64,000 nucleotides of DNA from CBDFKJ01 sp965248805 (lineage in GTDB: Bacteria > Pseudomonadota > Alphaproteobacteria > UBA6615): positions 124,001-188,000 of the forward strand of contig CBDFKJ010000008.1 of assembly GCA_965248805.1 (NCBI GenBank). The letters run 5' to 3'. A program made the position numbers and the translations under genes. Position 1 is the stretch's first letter. Each line of letters begins with the position of its first letter. The notes beneath the pieces were generated by a model that was not told where the DNA came from, did no database searches, and worked only from the letters and a program-made list of their open reading frames with translations. Shown piece by piece: positions 18,473 through 26,814 of this stretch.

Positions 18473-19161
18473 ATGCGTGTTGTTGTATTCGCCTCGCAAA
18501 AAGGCGGTTCGGGCAAGACGACGCTGGCCGGTCATGTCGCCGTCCAGGCCGAGCGCGCTGGCGCCGGTCCCGTGGCGCTCATCGACACGGACAGGCAAGG
18601 CAGCTTGTCCGACTGGTGGAATGTGCGCGAGGCCGATGCGCCGATGTTCGCCCGCACGACCTTCCCGCGGTTGATCAGCGATCTGGAAACCCTGAGCGAA
18701 TCAGGCGTCAAGCTGACGGTCATCGACACGCCGCCGGCGATCACACTGGCGATTCGCGATGTCATCGTTTACGCGAACCTGGTCGTTGTGCCGACCCGGC
18801 CCAGCCCGCATGATTTACGCGCCGTCGGCGCCACGACCGAGCTTGTCGAAGCGGCCAAGAAGCCGCTGATCTTCGTCATCAACGCGGCGACCAAGCGCGC
18901 GCGGATTACCGCCGACGCAGCCGTCGCCCTGTCGCAACACGGCACGGTGGCGCCGATCACGGTGCACCAGCCATCGATTTCGCCACCAGCATGATCGACG
19001 GCCGCACCGTGATGGAAACCGAGCCGAAATCGGCGTCGGCCACCGAGATCGAGCAACTGTGGACCTACATCGAAACGCGCCTGGACAAGACCCGCTCGCA
19101 AGGCGTGTTCGCGCGCTTCGGTAGATTGCTCGGTTCCAACGGCGCCGCAGCAGCAGGCTAG
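18473..19161 (+). pseudogene. ParA/MinD-type ATPase with C-terminal frameshift
   Basis: A ParA-family ATPase starting MRVVVFASQKGGSGKTTLAGH, with the deviant Walker A motif KGGSGKTT. ALIDTDRQGSLSDWW (Walker A-prime) and KLTVIDTPPA (Walker B) follow. Near 18970 a one-base loss changes frame: the original frame stops at 18994, whereas the next frame continues the protein as IDFATSMIDGRTVMETEP and TEIEQLWTYIETRLDKTRSQGVFARF to a TAG at 19159-19161. It is followed by an RHH protein, a partition-like pairing, yet lies in a chromosomal context near comM. Function in segregation or positioning is inference. The lesion could be a sequencing error. Confidence 0.8.
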
Positions 19162-19274
19162 ACCACTCGGGCGTGCGCGCAGGACACGTTCGCGCCATTT
19201 TGGACCGCCCACCCGCGCGGGGGACGCGCAGGGAAGCGGAATTTCGGAGGCAATTGTCGAGGGGAGATGTCGGC

Positions 19275-19565
19275 ATGTTGAAGCAGAGAGCCGCGATTCT
19301 GGACAGTTCATTGCTCGTGCGCCGCAGCGGCGCGTTCACCGCGTTGAAGCTGCAGGAAGTCGAGCCTGTGCCGGCGCCGGTCGAAGCGAGCACAGTCAAC
19401 GCGACGATCCGCATGCCGAAGGCTCTGCACCGGCGTCTGCGGGTGCTGGCCACCCATTCGCAGCGCGCCCATCAAGACATCATCCGCGACGCGTTGAAGA
19501 AGTATCTGGACGACCGCGGCGAGGCCGACCCCGCCTGCGGCTGCATGCAGCAGACATCGAGCTGA
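19275..19565 (+). CDS. Ribbon-helix-helix (CopG-like) protein downstream of ParA
   Basis: A 96-residue protein. The N-terminal half (MLKQRAAILDSSLLVRRSGAF) is conserved-looking but unassigned. The C-terminal half, TVNATIRMPKALHRRLRVLA and AHQDIIRDALKKYLDD, has the strand-helix-helix pattern of a CopG/RHH DNA-binding domain. A final cysteine-containing tail follows. ATG at 19275 is preferred over an upstream start because the preceding residues are not protein-like. The gene lies 113 bases after the ParA stop, and together they resemble a ParA-RHH partition pair in which the RHH protein would be the DNA-binding partner. This is inferred. Confidence 0.7.
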   Translation: MLKQRAAILDSSLLVRRSGAFTALKLQEVEPVPAPVEASTVNATIRMPKALHRRLRVLATHSQRAHQDIIRDALKKYLDDRGEADPACGCMQQTSS

Positions 19566-19671
19566 CGCGCGGGCCGCCCGCGCCCGCCGTTTTTCAACCC
19601 AGCCAAAGTGCGCTAGAGCTTTCCAGCGGCGCGCGATCACATCCCGTGCCCCACGCGGCCGCGGGAGGAAC

Positions 19672-19985
19672 ATGGTCGCGCGGGTCCACACGGTCGCCTT
19701 TCACGGCGTCGATGTCTTGGACATCGACGTGCAGGCGCAGCTTGCCGCCGGTCTGCCCGCTTTCACCATCGTCGGATTGCCTGACAAAGCCGTGGCGGAG
19801 AGCCGTGAGCGGGTGCGCGCGGGCCTGAGCGCGCTGGGCCTGGCGCTGCCGCGCAAGCGCATCACAGTGAATCTGGCACCGGCCGACATACTCAAGGAAG
19901 GCAGCCATTCCTGCCGATTGCCATCGGCGTGCTGATGGCCATGGACGTGCTCCCCGGCGACGAATTGTCCGATTTCACGGTTCTA
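19672..19985 (+). pseudogene. comM: ComM/YifB Mg-chelatase-like ATPase, N-terminal stump
   Basis: Begins MVARVHTVAFHGVDVLDIDVQ after a good GGGAGGAAC ribosome-binding site and contains GLPAFTIVGLPDKAVAESRERVRAG and LPRKRITVNLAPADILKEGS, the YifB N-terminal domain. About four bases are missing near 19908 (expected HFDLPIAIGVLMAMDVL), shifting the frame, and the reading is ended by the IS630-type element at 19986. The AAA+ core of about 400 residues is absent from the window; the sequence beyond the element is an integrase instead. The gene is thus truncated and frameshifted. Its family aids branch migration during DNA uptake. Confidence 0.85.
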
Positions 19986-20870
19986 GTGGAGGGATCGGAA
20001 CGAAAGAGTCCGAATTGGGATTCCGTATTTTGCTGTGGTATGCGACCGGCAAGGCGCCGGTCCCGCTCGATCGTGTCGCCGAGATCGTGCGCCTGACGCA
20101 GCAACCGCCGCCGTTTGAGGCGACCCACTGGACGTTGCGCGCGATGGCCAGGGCGGCCGGTATTGCCGCCTCGACGGTGCAGGCGATCTGGAAGGCTCAC
20201 GGTCTCAGCCCGCACCGCTGGCGCAACTTCAAGCTGTCGACCGACCGTGCGTCCGCCGAGAAACTCACCGATATCGTCGGCCTGTATGTCGACCCGCCGG
20301 CCCATGCGGTGGTGTTGTCGATCGATGAGAAGTCACAGATCCAGGCGCTCGACCGCCGGTCTGCCGATGAAGAAGGGACGCGCCGGCACCATGACCCATG
20401 ACTACAAACGGCACGGCACGACCACGCTGTTTGCGGCGCTCAACGTTCTGGACGGAACGGTGATCGGCCAGAACATGCAGCGCCACCGCCATCAGGAGTT
20501 CATCCGCTTCCTCAACCGCATCGAGCGCACGGTGCCGGCGGACAAGGCCATCCACGCGATCGTCGACAACTACGCGGCGCACAACAAGGACAAGGTCCGC
20601 GCCTGGCTCGCCCGCCATCCGCGCTGGACTTTCCACTTCACACCGACCTCCTGCTCGTGGCTCAATGCCGTCGAGGGCTTCTTCGCAAAACTCACCCGGC
20701 GGCGGCTCAAGCACGGCGTCTTCCATTCCGTCGTCGATCTCCAGGCCGCAATCAACCGCTTCGTCCGCGAATACAATGCGGCCAACCCACAGCCATTCAT
20801 ATCGAAAGCCGACCCCGACGACATCATCGCAGCCCGAAACCGAGGGTTCCAAACGTTGGAATCAATCCAC
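19986..20870 (+). mobile_element. IS630-type element, copy 1 (885 bp, N-terminally deleted transposase)
   Basis: The element is bounded by TA on both sides (19984-19985 and 20871-20872). The outer ends are GTGGAGGGATCGGAACG and, inverted, GTGGATTGATTCCAACG. It is 885 bases, the same as the second copy at 56478-57362 in opposite orientation, and the two proteins differ at only a handful of residues. The left flank is comM and the right flank is an integrase gene, so the flanks do not rejoin into one gene. The coding part lacks the usual N-terminal helix-turn-helix region. Confidence 0.85.
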
Positions 20871-20873
20871 TAG
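20015..20873 (+). pseudogene. IS630-type transposase remnant, copy 1
   Basis: The first frame reads MGFRILLWYATGKAPVPLDR, VRLTQQPPPFEATHWTLRAMA, STVQAIWKAHGLSPHRWRNFKL and HAVVLSIDEKSQIQALDR, ending at 20401. The second frame resumes LPMKKGRAGTMTHDYKRHGT and contains AIVDNYAAHNKDKVRAW and WTFHFTPTSCSWLNAVEGFF, the DDE catalytic core, stopping at a TAG formed by the flanking TA. Compared with relatives, about 100 N-terminal residues are missing and about eight bases are lost at LDR/GLPMKKG. The same lesion is present in copy 2. Confidence 0.85.
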
Positions 20874-21700
20874 CGGTATCGACGCGCCGGGATCGCGGGT
20901 TGTTACTGCAACAGGCCATCCGCCGATTGGCGAATGCGACGTTCGTCGCGATCACGCAGGCCGACATCCAGCGGGCGGTGGACAAGCGTGCTGCGACGCC
21001 GGCTCAGGCCAACTGTTTCTTGAAAGCAATGCGTGGCCTGTTCGCCTGGGCCATGCGCAACGGGCACGTGGATCGTGATCCCACCGTCGGTGTCGATCGC
21101 ATCCGCTATAAGAGCGATGGTTTCCCTGCCTGGACCATTGACGATGTGGAGGCATTCCGCGCGTGTCACGATGTGGGCACCAAAGCCCGCCTCGCCCTCG
21201 AACTTCTATTGCTTACGGGCCTTCGCCGTTCCGACATCGTGCGTGTCGGACGCCAGCACCTGCGGGATGACGTGCTCACGATTCGCACTGCGAAGACAGG
21301 GGCCACTGTTACGATTCGTTTGCCAGACTGGCTAAGGGAATTGATCGCAATTTCTCCAACCGGCGATATGCACTTCCTTGTCACCGAACGCGGAGCATCA
21401 TTCAGCGAAAAGCGCTTCGGAGATTGGTTCAGGGCACGCTGCCGAGAAACGGGCCTTCTGAAGAGCGCGCACGGACTGCGCAAGCTGTCGGCGACGCTGG
21501 CCGCGAACGGCGGTGCCGCAGCGCATCAACTCATGGCGCAGTATGGGTGGGCCACAATCGGCCAAGCGGAGGTCTACACGCGCGGCGCCGACCGCGCCCG
21601 GCTCGGCTTGGAGGCGTCGGAGATTGTTGCTGATCAAATCGAGAACGAAACTCCCCGCACCTCGTTTCCAGGTGCGGGAAAATCGCGAGAAAACACATAA
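20873..21700 (+). pseudogene. Tyrosine-type recombinase/integrase, N-terminally truncated
   Basis: About 275 residues of a phage-type integrase reading directly out of the IS630-type element. The SAM-like core-binding part (LLLQQAIRRLANATFVAITQ, AATPAQANCFLKAMRGLFAWAM) precedes the catalytic domain: LLLTGLRRSDIVRV carries the first Arg, HGLRKLSA the His-x-x-Arg, and EVYTRGADRARLG the nucleophilic Tyr. The catalytic domain appears whole; the first roughly 100 residues are missing, so the protein has no native start. It marks the end of an integrated element whose other parts are not in the window. Confidence 0.82.
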
Positions 21701-21873
21701 AAATCAATGGACTATTTTTGACCGACCACCCCGAGGAGGAGGGGTGGCCCAAGTCACGACAGGGAGGCGTCGACGAGGTATCCGATGCAGGCGGAATTAC
21801 CTCATGTCCACTGCCCATTATCCGCCCAACTTATTAATGAAACGTTACCCGGACGTCTCGACGCGCCGCCCCC

Positions 21874-22071
21874 TCACTTCTTGAACAGGCTCTCGGCATC
21901 GCCGCGCATGGAGATTTTGGCGTTCAGCGTCTCTTCGACGCGAGCGATTTCCGCCCGCAAATGCACCAGATAGTCGCGCAACTCGCCATCCGCCCAGCCC
22001 TCCAGTTTGAGCGGCTGGTAGGGCAGGTTCGGCTGCCGCGGCGCATCGTCGTCATCGAGATCGGTCATCAT
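21874..22071 (-). CDS. DUF1192 family small protein
   Basis: A 65-residue protein, MMTDLDDDDAPRQPNLPYQP then LKLEGWADGELRDYLVHLRAEIARVEETLNAK. The GWADGELRDYL and AEIARVE segments match the DUF1192 family of alphaproteobacteria, which is predicted to be a short coiled-coil protein of unknown function. Two adjacent ATG codons (22071 and 22068) can serve as the start; an upstream in-frame start at 22152 would add residues with no similarity. It is transcribed away from trcR. Confidence 0.85.
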   Translation of the reverse strand: MMTDLDDDDAPRQPNLPYQPLKLEGWADGELRDYLVHLRAEIARVEETLNAKISMRGDAESLFKK

Positions 22072-22246
22072 CGCCCTCGTTCCCGTACCGGCGCCCGCGT
22101 CGCCTTGCATACACATGAACGCGGTAGCCGATGCGCAAAGACTTTGCCACAATTTACCGGCGCACTATATATGACGCTGTTCTCGACAATCCGCGCTGGG
22201 CACGCCAGGAGCAGGCGCGCACGGTGGCAATGACCCGGTAGGAGCC

Positions 22247-22879
22247 ATGGCCGTTCCCCTGATGCCTAAAGCGACCGCCGTCTGGCTGGTCGAAAACACC
22301 GCTCTGACCTTTGAGCAGATCGGCGATTTCTGCGGTCTGCACGCCCTCGAAGTGCAGGGCATTGCCGACGGCGAGGTGGCGCAGGGCATCAAGGGGCTGG
22401 ACCCGGCCGGCAACGGCCAGCTTGAGGCCTCCGAGCTCGAGCGCTGCGCCGTCGATCCGACGGCGCGACTGCGCATGCGCAGGGCCGACATTCCGCTGCC
22501 TAAGAAGCGCAGCAGCGGACCGCGCTATACGCCTCTGTCCAAGCGTCAGGACAAGCCGGATGCGATCTCCTTCCTGCTACGCCACTATCCGGAACTGACC
22601 GGCGCCCAGATCTCCAAGCTGCTGGGTACGACCAAGCCGACGATAACCGCGGTGCGGGAGCGATCGCATTGGAACTCCGCCAATATCCGCCCGCGCGATC
22701 CGGTCATACTCGGCCTGTGCCGCCAGGTCGATCTGGATGAGGCGACGGCGAAGGCGCGGGCCGCGGGCAGGACACCGGCCGCAACGCCGCCCCAGGCGAC
22801 CGCAACGGATACCGGCGGCCGCTCGAACGTGCCCAGCTGGCTGGCTGGCGTGACCCTTGGCGGCCGCAACGAGGACTAG
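22247..22879 (+). CDS. trcR: Cell cycle transcriptional regulator TrcR (DUF1013)
   Basis: A 210-residue protein with the DUF1013 signature: MAVPLMPKATAVWLVENTAL, FCGLHALEVQGIADGEVAQGIKGLDP, RYTPLSKRQDKPDAISFLLRHYPEL and KLLGTTKPTITAVRERSHWNSANIRPRDPV. The last block is a helix-turn-helix-like segment. The family is restricted to alphaproteobacteria and has been described as a cell-cycle transcription factor. The C-terminus (residues 165-195) is Ala/Thr/Pro-rich. The ATG at 22247 follows GGTAGGAGCC. The neighbouring DUF1192 gene is often close in this class. Confidence 0.92.
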   Translation: MAVPLMPKATAVWLVENTALTFEQIGDFCGLHALEVQGIADGEVAQGIKGLDPAGNGQLEASELERCAVDPTARLRMRRADIPLPKKRSSGPRYTPLSKRQDKPDAISFLLRHYPELTGAQISKLLGTTKPTITAVRERSHWNSANIRPRDPVILGLCRQVDLDEATAKARAAGRTPAATPPQATATDTGGRSNVPSWLAGVTLGGRNED

Positions 22880-22915
22880 TGCCGTCCAGACGCTCGGGGC
22901 AGGAATCTTGATGCC

Positions 22916-24550
22916 GTGACGGCCGCCGGCAATACCGGACTCCCGCGCAACGCTGCCAACAACGCGCCGCTGACGCCGCTGGGTTTCATCGAGCGGGCCG
23001 CCTTCACCCACCCCGAACGCACTGCGATCATTCACGGCGAGTTGCGCCAGAGTTGGGCCGAAACATATGCCCGCGCCCGCCGGCTGGCCTCGGCACTGGC
23101 GCGGCGTGGCGTCGGCCGCGGTGACACGGTCGCGGTCATGGCGCCCAATATTCCGGCGATGTACGAAGCGCATTTTGGCGTTCCGATGGCCGGTGCCATG
23201 CTGAATGCCCTCAACACCCGGCTCGATGCGGCGGCCATCGCTCACATGCTCGAGCATGGCGACGCCAAGGTATTGATCACGGACACCGAATTCGCCGGCA
23301 CCATCAAGCTCGCATTAGCGCAGCTGAAAACGCCGCCGCTAGTGGTCGACATCGTCGACGCCCTCGGTCCCGGCGGCGAGCGTCTGGGCGACACCGCCTA
23401 CGAGGCGTTTCTGGCCGAGGGCGATGCGGACTATGCCTGGTCGCCGCCGGCCGACGAATGGGATGCGATTGCGCTGAACTACACCTCCGGCACCACGGGC
23501 AATCCCAAGGGCGTGGTCTATCATCACCGCGGCGCCTATCTGAACGCGCTGTCGAACGTCCTGGTTTGGGAGATGAAGCGGCTACCGGTCTATCTGTGGA
23601 CGCTGCCGATGTTCCGCTGCAACGGCTGGTGCTTTCCGTGGTCGGTCGCGACCCAGGCCGGAACCAATGTCTGCCTGCGCCGCGTCGAGGCCGGCGCCAT
23701 CTTCGCCGCCTGCGCCGAACACGTAGTGACGCATCTATGCGGCGCGCCGATCGTGATGCAGATGATCACCGGCGCCAGCGCGGCGGAGCGGCGGGAGCTG
23801 CCGCAGCGCGTCGCCATGATGACGGCGGCCGCGCCGCCGCCGGCGGTGGTGCTGGCCGACATGGCGCGGCTGGGTATCGACGTCACCCACGTCTATGGGC
23901 TGGCGGAAGTCTATGGTCCTGCGGTGGTATGCGATTGGCATCCGGAATGGAGTGCGCTCGACATCGATACTCAGGCGGCGCTGAAAGCGCGGCAGGGCGT
24001 GCGTTACCCGGTGATCGAGGGGTTGATGGTGGCCGATCCCAAATCGCTTGCGCCGGTGCCCCGCGACGGCAAGACCATGGGCGAGGTCTTCATGCGCGGC
24101 AACGTTGTCATGAAAGGCTACCTGAAGAACCCGGCGGCGACGGATAAGGCCTTCGCGGGCGGCTGGTTCCATACCGGCGACCTGGGTGTTTGGCACCCGG
24201 ACGGCTACATCGAGCTCAAGGACCGGGCCAAGGACGTGATCATTTCCGGCGGTGAGAACATCTCTTCGATCGAGGTCGAAGACGCGCTGTACAAGCACCC
24301 GGCGGTCGCCGCCGTGGCGGTGGTCGCCAAGGCGCACGAGAAATGGGGCGAGACGCCCTGCGCCTTCGTCGAGCTCAAGAGCGGTGCACAGGCGAGCGCG
24401 GAGGAACTCATCGAGCATTGCCGCCAGCGCATGGCCCGCTTCAAATGCCCCAGCGTGGTGGCGTTCGGGCCGCTGCCCAAGACCTCCACCGGCAAGATCC
24501 AGAAATTCGTTCTGCGCGAGCGCGCCAGGGTCGAGGGCGCCGCAGAGTAG
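22916..24550 (+). CDS. Acyl-CoA synthetase (AMP-forming), fatty-acid/DmdB-like
   Basis: A 544-residue ANL-superfamily enzyme starting at GTG 22916. ALNYTSGTTGNPKGVVYHHRG is the AMP-binding loop, TLPMFRCNGWCFPW and VTHVYGLAEVYGPAVV are acyl-site and adenine motifs, GWFHTGDLGVWHPDGYIELKDRAKDVIISGGENIS is the hinge, and STGKIQKFVLRE carries the catalytic Lys. The pattern is that of medium-chain or branched-acid acyl-CoA ligases, including 3-methylthiopropionyl-CoA ligases; the substrate cannot be decided from sequence alone. It is intact, unlike the exosortase-associated ligase at 3064. It lies 36 bases after trcR. Confidence 0.92.
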   Translation: MTAAGNTGLPRNAANNAPLTPLGFIERAAFTHPERTAIIHGELRQSWAETYARARRLASALARRGVGRGDTVAVMAPNIPAMYEAHFGVPMAGAMLNALNTRLDAAAIAHMLEHGDAKVLITDTEFAGTIKLALAQLKTPPLVVDIVDALGPGGERLGDTAYEAFLAEGDADYAWSPPADEWDAIALNYTSGTTGNPKGVVYHHRGAYLNALSNVLVWEMKRLPVYLWTLPMFRCNGWCFPWSVATQAGTNVCLRRVEAGAIFAACAEHVVTHLCGAPIVMQMITGASAAERRELPQRVAMMTAAAPPPAVVLADMARLGIDVTHVYGLAEVYGPAVVCDWHPEWSALDIDTQAALKARQGVRYPVIEGLMVADPKSLAPVPRDGKTMGEVFMRGNVVMKGYLKNPAATDKAFAGGWFHTGDLGVWHPDGYIELKDRAKDVIISGGENISSIEVEDALYKHPAVAAVAVVAKAHEKWGETPCAFVELKSGAQASAEELIEHCRQRMARFKCPSVVAFGPLPKTSTGKIQKFVLRERARVEGAAE

Positions 24551-24574
24551 GGCGTCGCGCGGCGGCGAGGCGTG

Positions 24575-24736
24575 TTAGTGGAGCGCTGCGATCTCGTCCT
24601 TGACGCGCAGCTTGGCGCGTTTGATCTCGGTGATCGTGGCCTGATCGGGCATTGGCCGGTTGAGTTCCTCTTGCAGCTTGGCCTCCAGGCGCGCGTGCTC
24701 TGCCATCAGTTCGGTGTGCTTTTCGTCCGTGACCAA
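24575..24736 (-). CDS. YdcH/DUF465 family small protein (copy 1)
   Basis: A 53-residue helical protein, VTDEKHTELMAEHARLEAKL and ITEIKRAKLRVKDEIAAL after the start, matching the DUF465/YdcH family: a short N-terminal helix with a heptad pattern and a final KLRxKDEI segment. A TTG at 24736 is the likely start, with AGGAGAGG about seven bases upstream; a longer reading from 24796 adds non-conserved residues. It sits in the spacing between the acyl-CoA synthetase and the TIGR02444-like gene. Function is unknown. A second, more divergent DUF465 gene is at 26574. Confidence 0.8.
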   Translation of the reverse strand: MVTDEKHTELMAEHARLEAKLQEELNRPMPDQATITEIKRAKLRVKDEIAALH

Positions 24737-24811
24737 CGGGCCCTCTCCTTTCCTTGATGGTTGCCGCCGGCCGCCAAATTGTAATGGAGTCGGCACGCGG
24801 CGGCTAGCGGC

Positions 24812-25366
24812 TCAGCGCGTCAACATTGAGACAAATGCCTGCGACTCCGTTGCCGGAAACGCTGCGTGCAGCACCCCCGCGGCCGCGGTCGCGGTCTGCG
24901 CGTTCGTCCCCAACGATCTGAGATACGCGCGCACATTGGCGGCCGCTGCGCCGTCCGTTTCCACTCCGGAGGCGACCGCGCGCGGTAGGAAAGCCGCGAG
25001 GGTCATCTGCTCGATGCGCTCGGCTTCCAGCTCCAACGCCTTGACCTGTTGCCGCAGCTCTTCAACGGCCGGGTCCTGATCGGCCGCAGCGCACTTCAGC
25101 GACCGTCGCGCTTCGCGCAGCGGCCCGACGACATCCGCCTGCCAGCCCGCGACGGCCTTTCGTGTGTCGCCGATGACATCCTGGCCGAGCACCCCGCCGC
25201 CGGCGTGCGCGTGCCAGATGAGAGCCAGCAGCATATTGACATCGGCGCCGTAGCGGTCCTGCAACTCGAGACAGGCCGCGGCGACCCCAGGGCGTGCGTA
25301 GACGTCGAAACTGAAGCGCCAGAGCGAGGCACCGCGGTCCCCGACCGATCCGGGCTCAGGCGTCAC
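24812..25366 (-). CDS. TIGR02444 family (DUF2390) protein
   Basis: A 184-residue protein beginning VTPEPGSVGDRGASLWRFSF. LWRFSFDVYARPGVAAACLELQDRYGADVNMLLALIWHA is the family hallmark (a helical bundle with the GADVNMLL core), followed by GWQADVVGPLREARRSLK. The GTG at 25366 overlaps the stop of pfkA by 11 bases, showing a tight arrangement. The biochemical role is not established; the family is common in proteobacteria. The sequence is intact, and the C-terminal 60 residues are Ala-rich. Confidence 0.85.
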   Translation of the reverse strand: MTPEPGSVGDRGASLWRFSFDVYARPGVAAACLELQDRYGADVNMLLALIWHAHAGGGVLGQDVIGDTRKAVAGWQADVVGPLREARRSLKCAAADQDPAVEELRQQVKALELEAERIEQMTLAAFLPRAVASGVETDGAAAANVRAYLRSLGTNAQTATAAAGVLHAAFPATESQAFVSMLTR

Positions 25367-26439
25367 CGAGGCAGATATCCAGCCCGCGCGCGGTGCGCAC
25401 CAGCGCCCCGTCGAGGTCGACCTGGCGATAGTTCGCGATCGCATCGGCCAGCGGCACGTCGACGATTTCCCGATGCCGCCACGCCACCATGCGATCGAAT
25501 TTGCCTTCGGCGATCAGGTCCACCGCCTTGACGCCGAATGCCTGAGCGAACAGCCGATCTTGCGCATTCGGCGCGGCGCCGCGCTGAACGTGACCGAGCA
25601 CGGTCACGCGCGTCTCGGCGCCAACGCGCGCGCCGATCTGCTCGGCCAGGTGGACGCCGATACCACCGATAGCGTCGTTCGCCATCATAATGGACCACCT
25701 CGGCCGGCGTTCCGTCCCGACGCCTGACCGACTCCGCGGCCACGACCAAGGCGAAGTTGCGGCCACGCGCACACACACGCTCGATTTTCGCCGCGATATG
25801 GTCGAGGCTGTAGCCGATCTCGGGGATCAGCACCACGTCGGCGCCGCCGGCGATGCCGGCCGACAACGCTATGTGCCCGGCGTTGCGGCCCATGACCTCC
25901 AGCACCATGATGCGCGAATGGCTGGCCGCCGTCGGCTGCAGCATGTCGAGCGCAGCGGTCGCGACATCGATCGCCGTTGAAAAACCGATCGCCGCCTCGG
26001 TGGCGCCGATGTCGTTGTCGATGGTCTTCGGGATGCCGACCAGCGGGACATCGCCCGCGAGCGCCAGCCGCCGCAGAATGGCAAAGCTGCCATCGCCGCC
26101 GATGCCGATCAGAGCGTCGAGCTCCAATTCCCGATAGCCGGCGATGAATTCCGCCGAGCGGTCCTTCAGCGTTCCATCGGGCATCGGAAACGCAAATGGA
26201 TTGCCCTTGTTGGTGGTGCCCAGGATGGTGCCACCCTGGCGCATAACGGTGCCGTTGAACTGGCCCGGCTGCAAGAGCCCGGCGTCCGGCGGTCGGGCGA
26301 GAAGCCCCATGCCACCGTTTTGGATGCCGACAACGTCCCAACCCAGGCCGTAAACGGCGCGGCGCACGACGGCGCGGATCACCGCGTTGAGTCCCGCGCA
26401 ATCGCCGCCGCTGGTCATCACGGCAATTCGCTTGCTCAC
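25356..26439 (-). pseudogene. pfkA: 6-phosphofructokinase, frameshifted
   Basis: Starts MSKRIAVMTSGGDCAGLNAVIRA. GIGGDGSFAILRRLA and VGIPKTIDNDIGATEAAIGF are the phosphate-donor motifs: a Gly at the ATP/PPi discrimination position in GGDGS but Lys in PKTIDND, the combination of group III PFKs rather than the classical E. coli pattern. GRNAGHIALSAG follows. Near 25670 the frame shifts by one base (YR/GGIGVHLAEQIGARVGAETRVTVLGHVQRG), after which the remainder ends at 25356. The protein is otherwise complete. If not an error, the Embden-Meyerhof entry step is lost; many alphaproteobacteria use the Entner-Doudoroff route instead. Confidence 0.85.
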
Positions 26440-26573
26440 GCGCGGCCGGCCCGGCTGCGCGAGACGGTCGTTTCGGGACTTTCCGACGGCCGCCTGGCGT
26501 GTGGGTAATGCGTCTCCAAATACCGCTCGTTTTCTGCTATGTTTTCGCTCGCCGCTTTCCTAGTCGGGGGGCC

Positions 26574-26780
26574 ATGGACGTAAAAGAGAAGGAGACGCTC
26601 ACGGCGAAGCTGGCGGAGCTGTTGACCGAACATCGCGACCTGGATGATGTCATCGGGCGCCTGACCGACGGTGGGCCGTTCGACCAGCTCCAGGTGCAGC
26701 GTTTGAAAAAGCGCAAGCTTCTACTTAAGGACAAGATCAGCCAATTGGAAGACTTGCTGCTGCCCGACATCATTGCGTGA
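26574..26780 (+). CDS. YdcH/DUF465 family small protein (copy 2)
   Basis: A 68-residue helical protein: MDVKEKETLTAKLAELLTEH, RDLDDVIGRLTDGG, and QVQRLKKRKLLLKDKISQLEDLL. The spacing of hydrophobic residues and the KLLLKDKI segment fit DUF465/YdcH. ATG at 26574 follows TCGGGGGGCC, a usable ribosome-binding site. It is transcribed convergently with the GGDEF gene and divergently from pfkA. Function is unknown; the family is widespread in alphaproteobacteria. Confidence 0.8.
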   Translation: MDVKEKETLTAKLAELLTEHRDLDDVIGRLTDGGPFDQLQVQRLKKRKLLLKDKISQLEDLLLPDIIA

Positions 26781-26814
26781 GCGCGACTGAGCCGCGTCGC
26801 TGCAGGCGTGGCGG

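Noticed and set aside
20657..21700. A single 347-residue integrase beginning inside the IS element
   Set aside because: The first 70 or so residues are a non-coding frame of the IS630-type transposase; only the part after 20873 is integrase.
21722..21750. CCACCCC/GGGGTGG hairpin after the integrase
   Set aside because: It has no T-run and no clear gene pairing; termination is not supported well enough for a feature.
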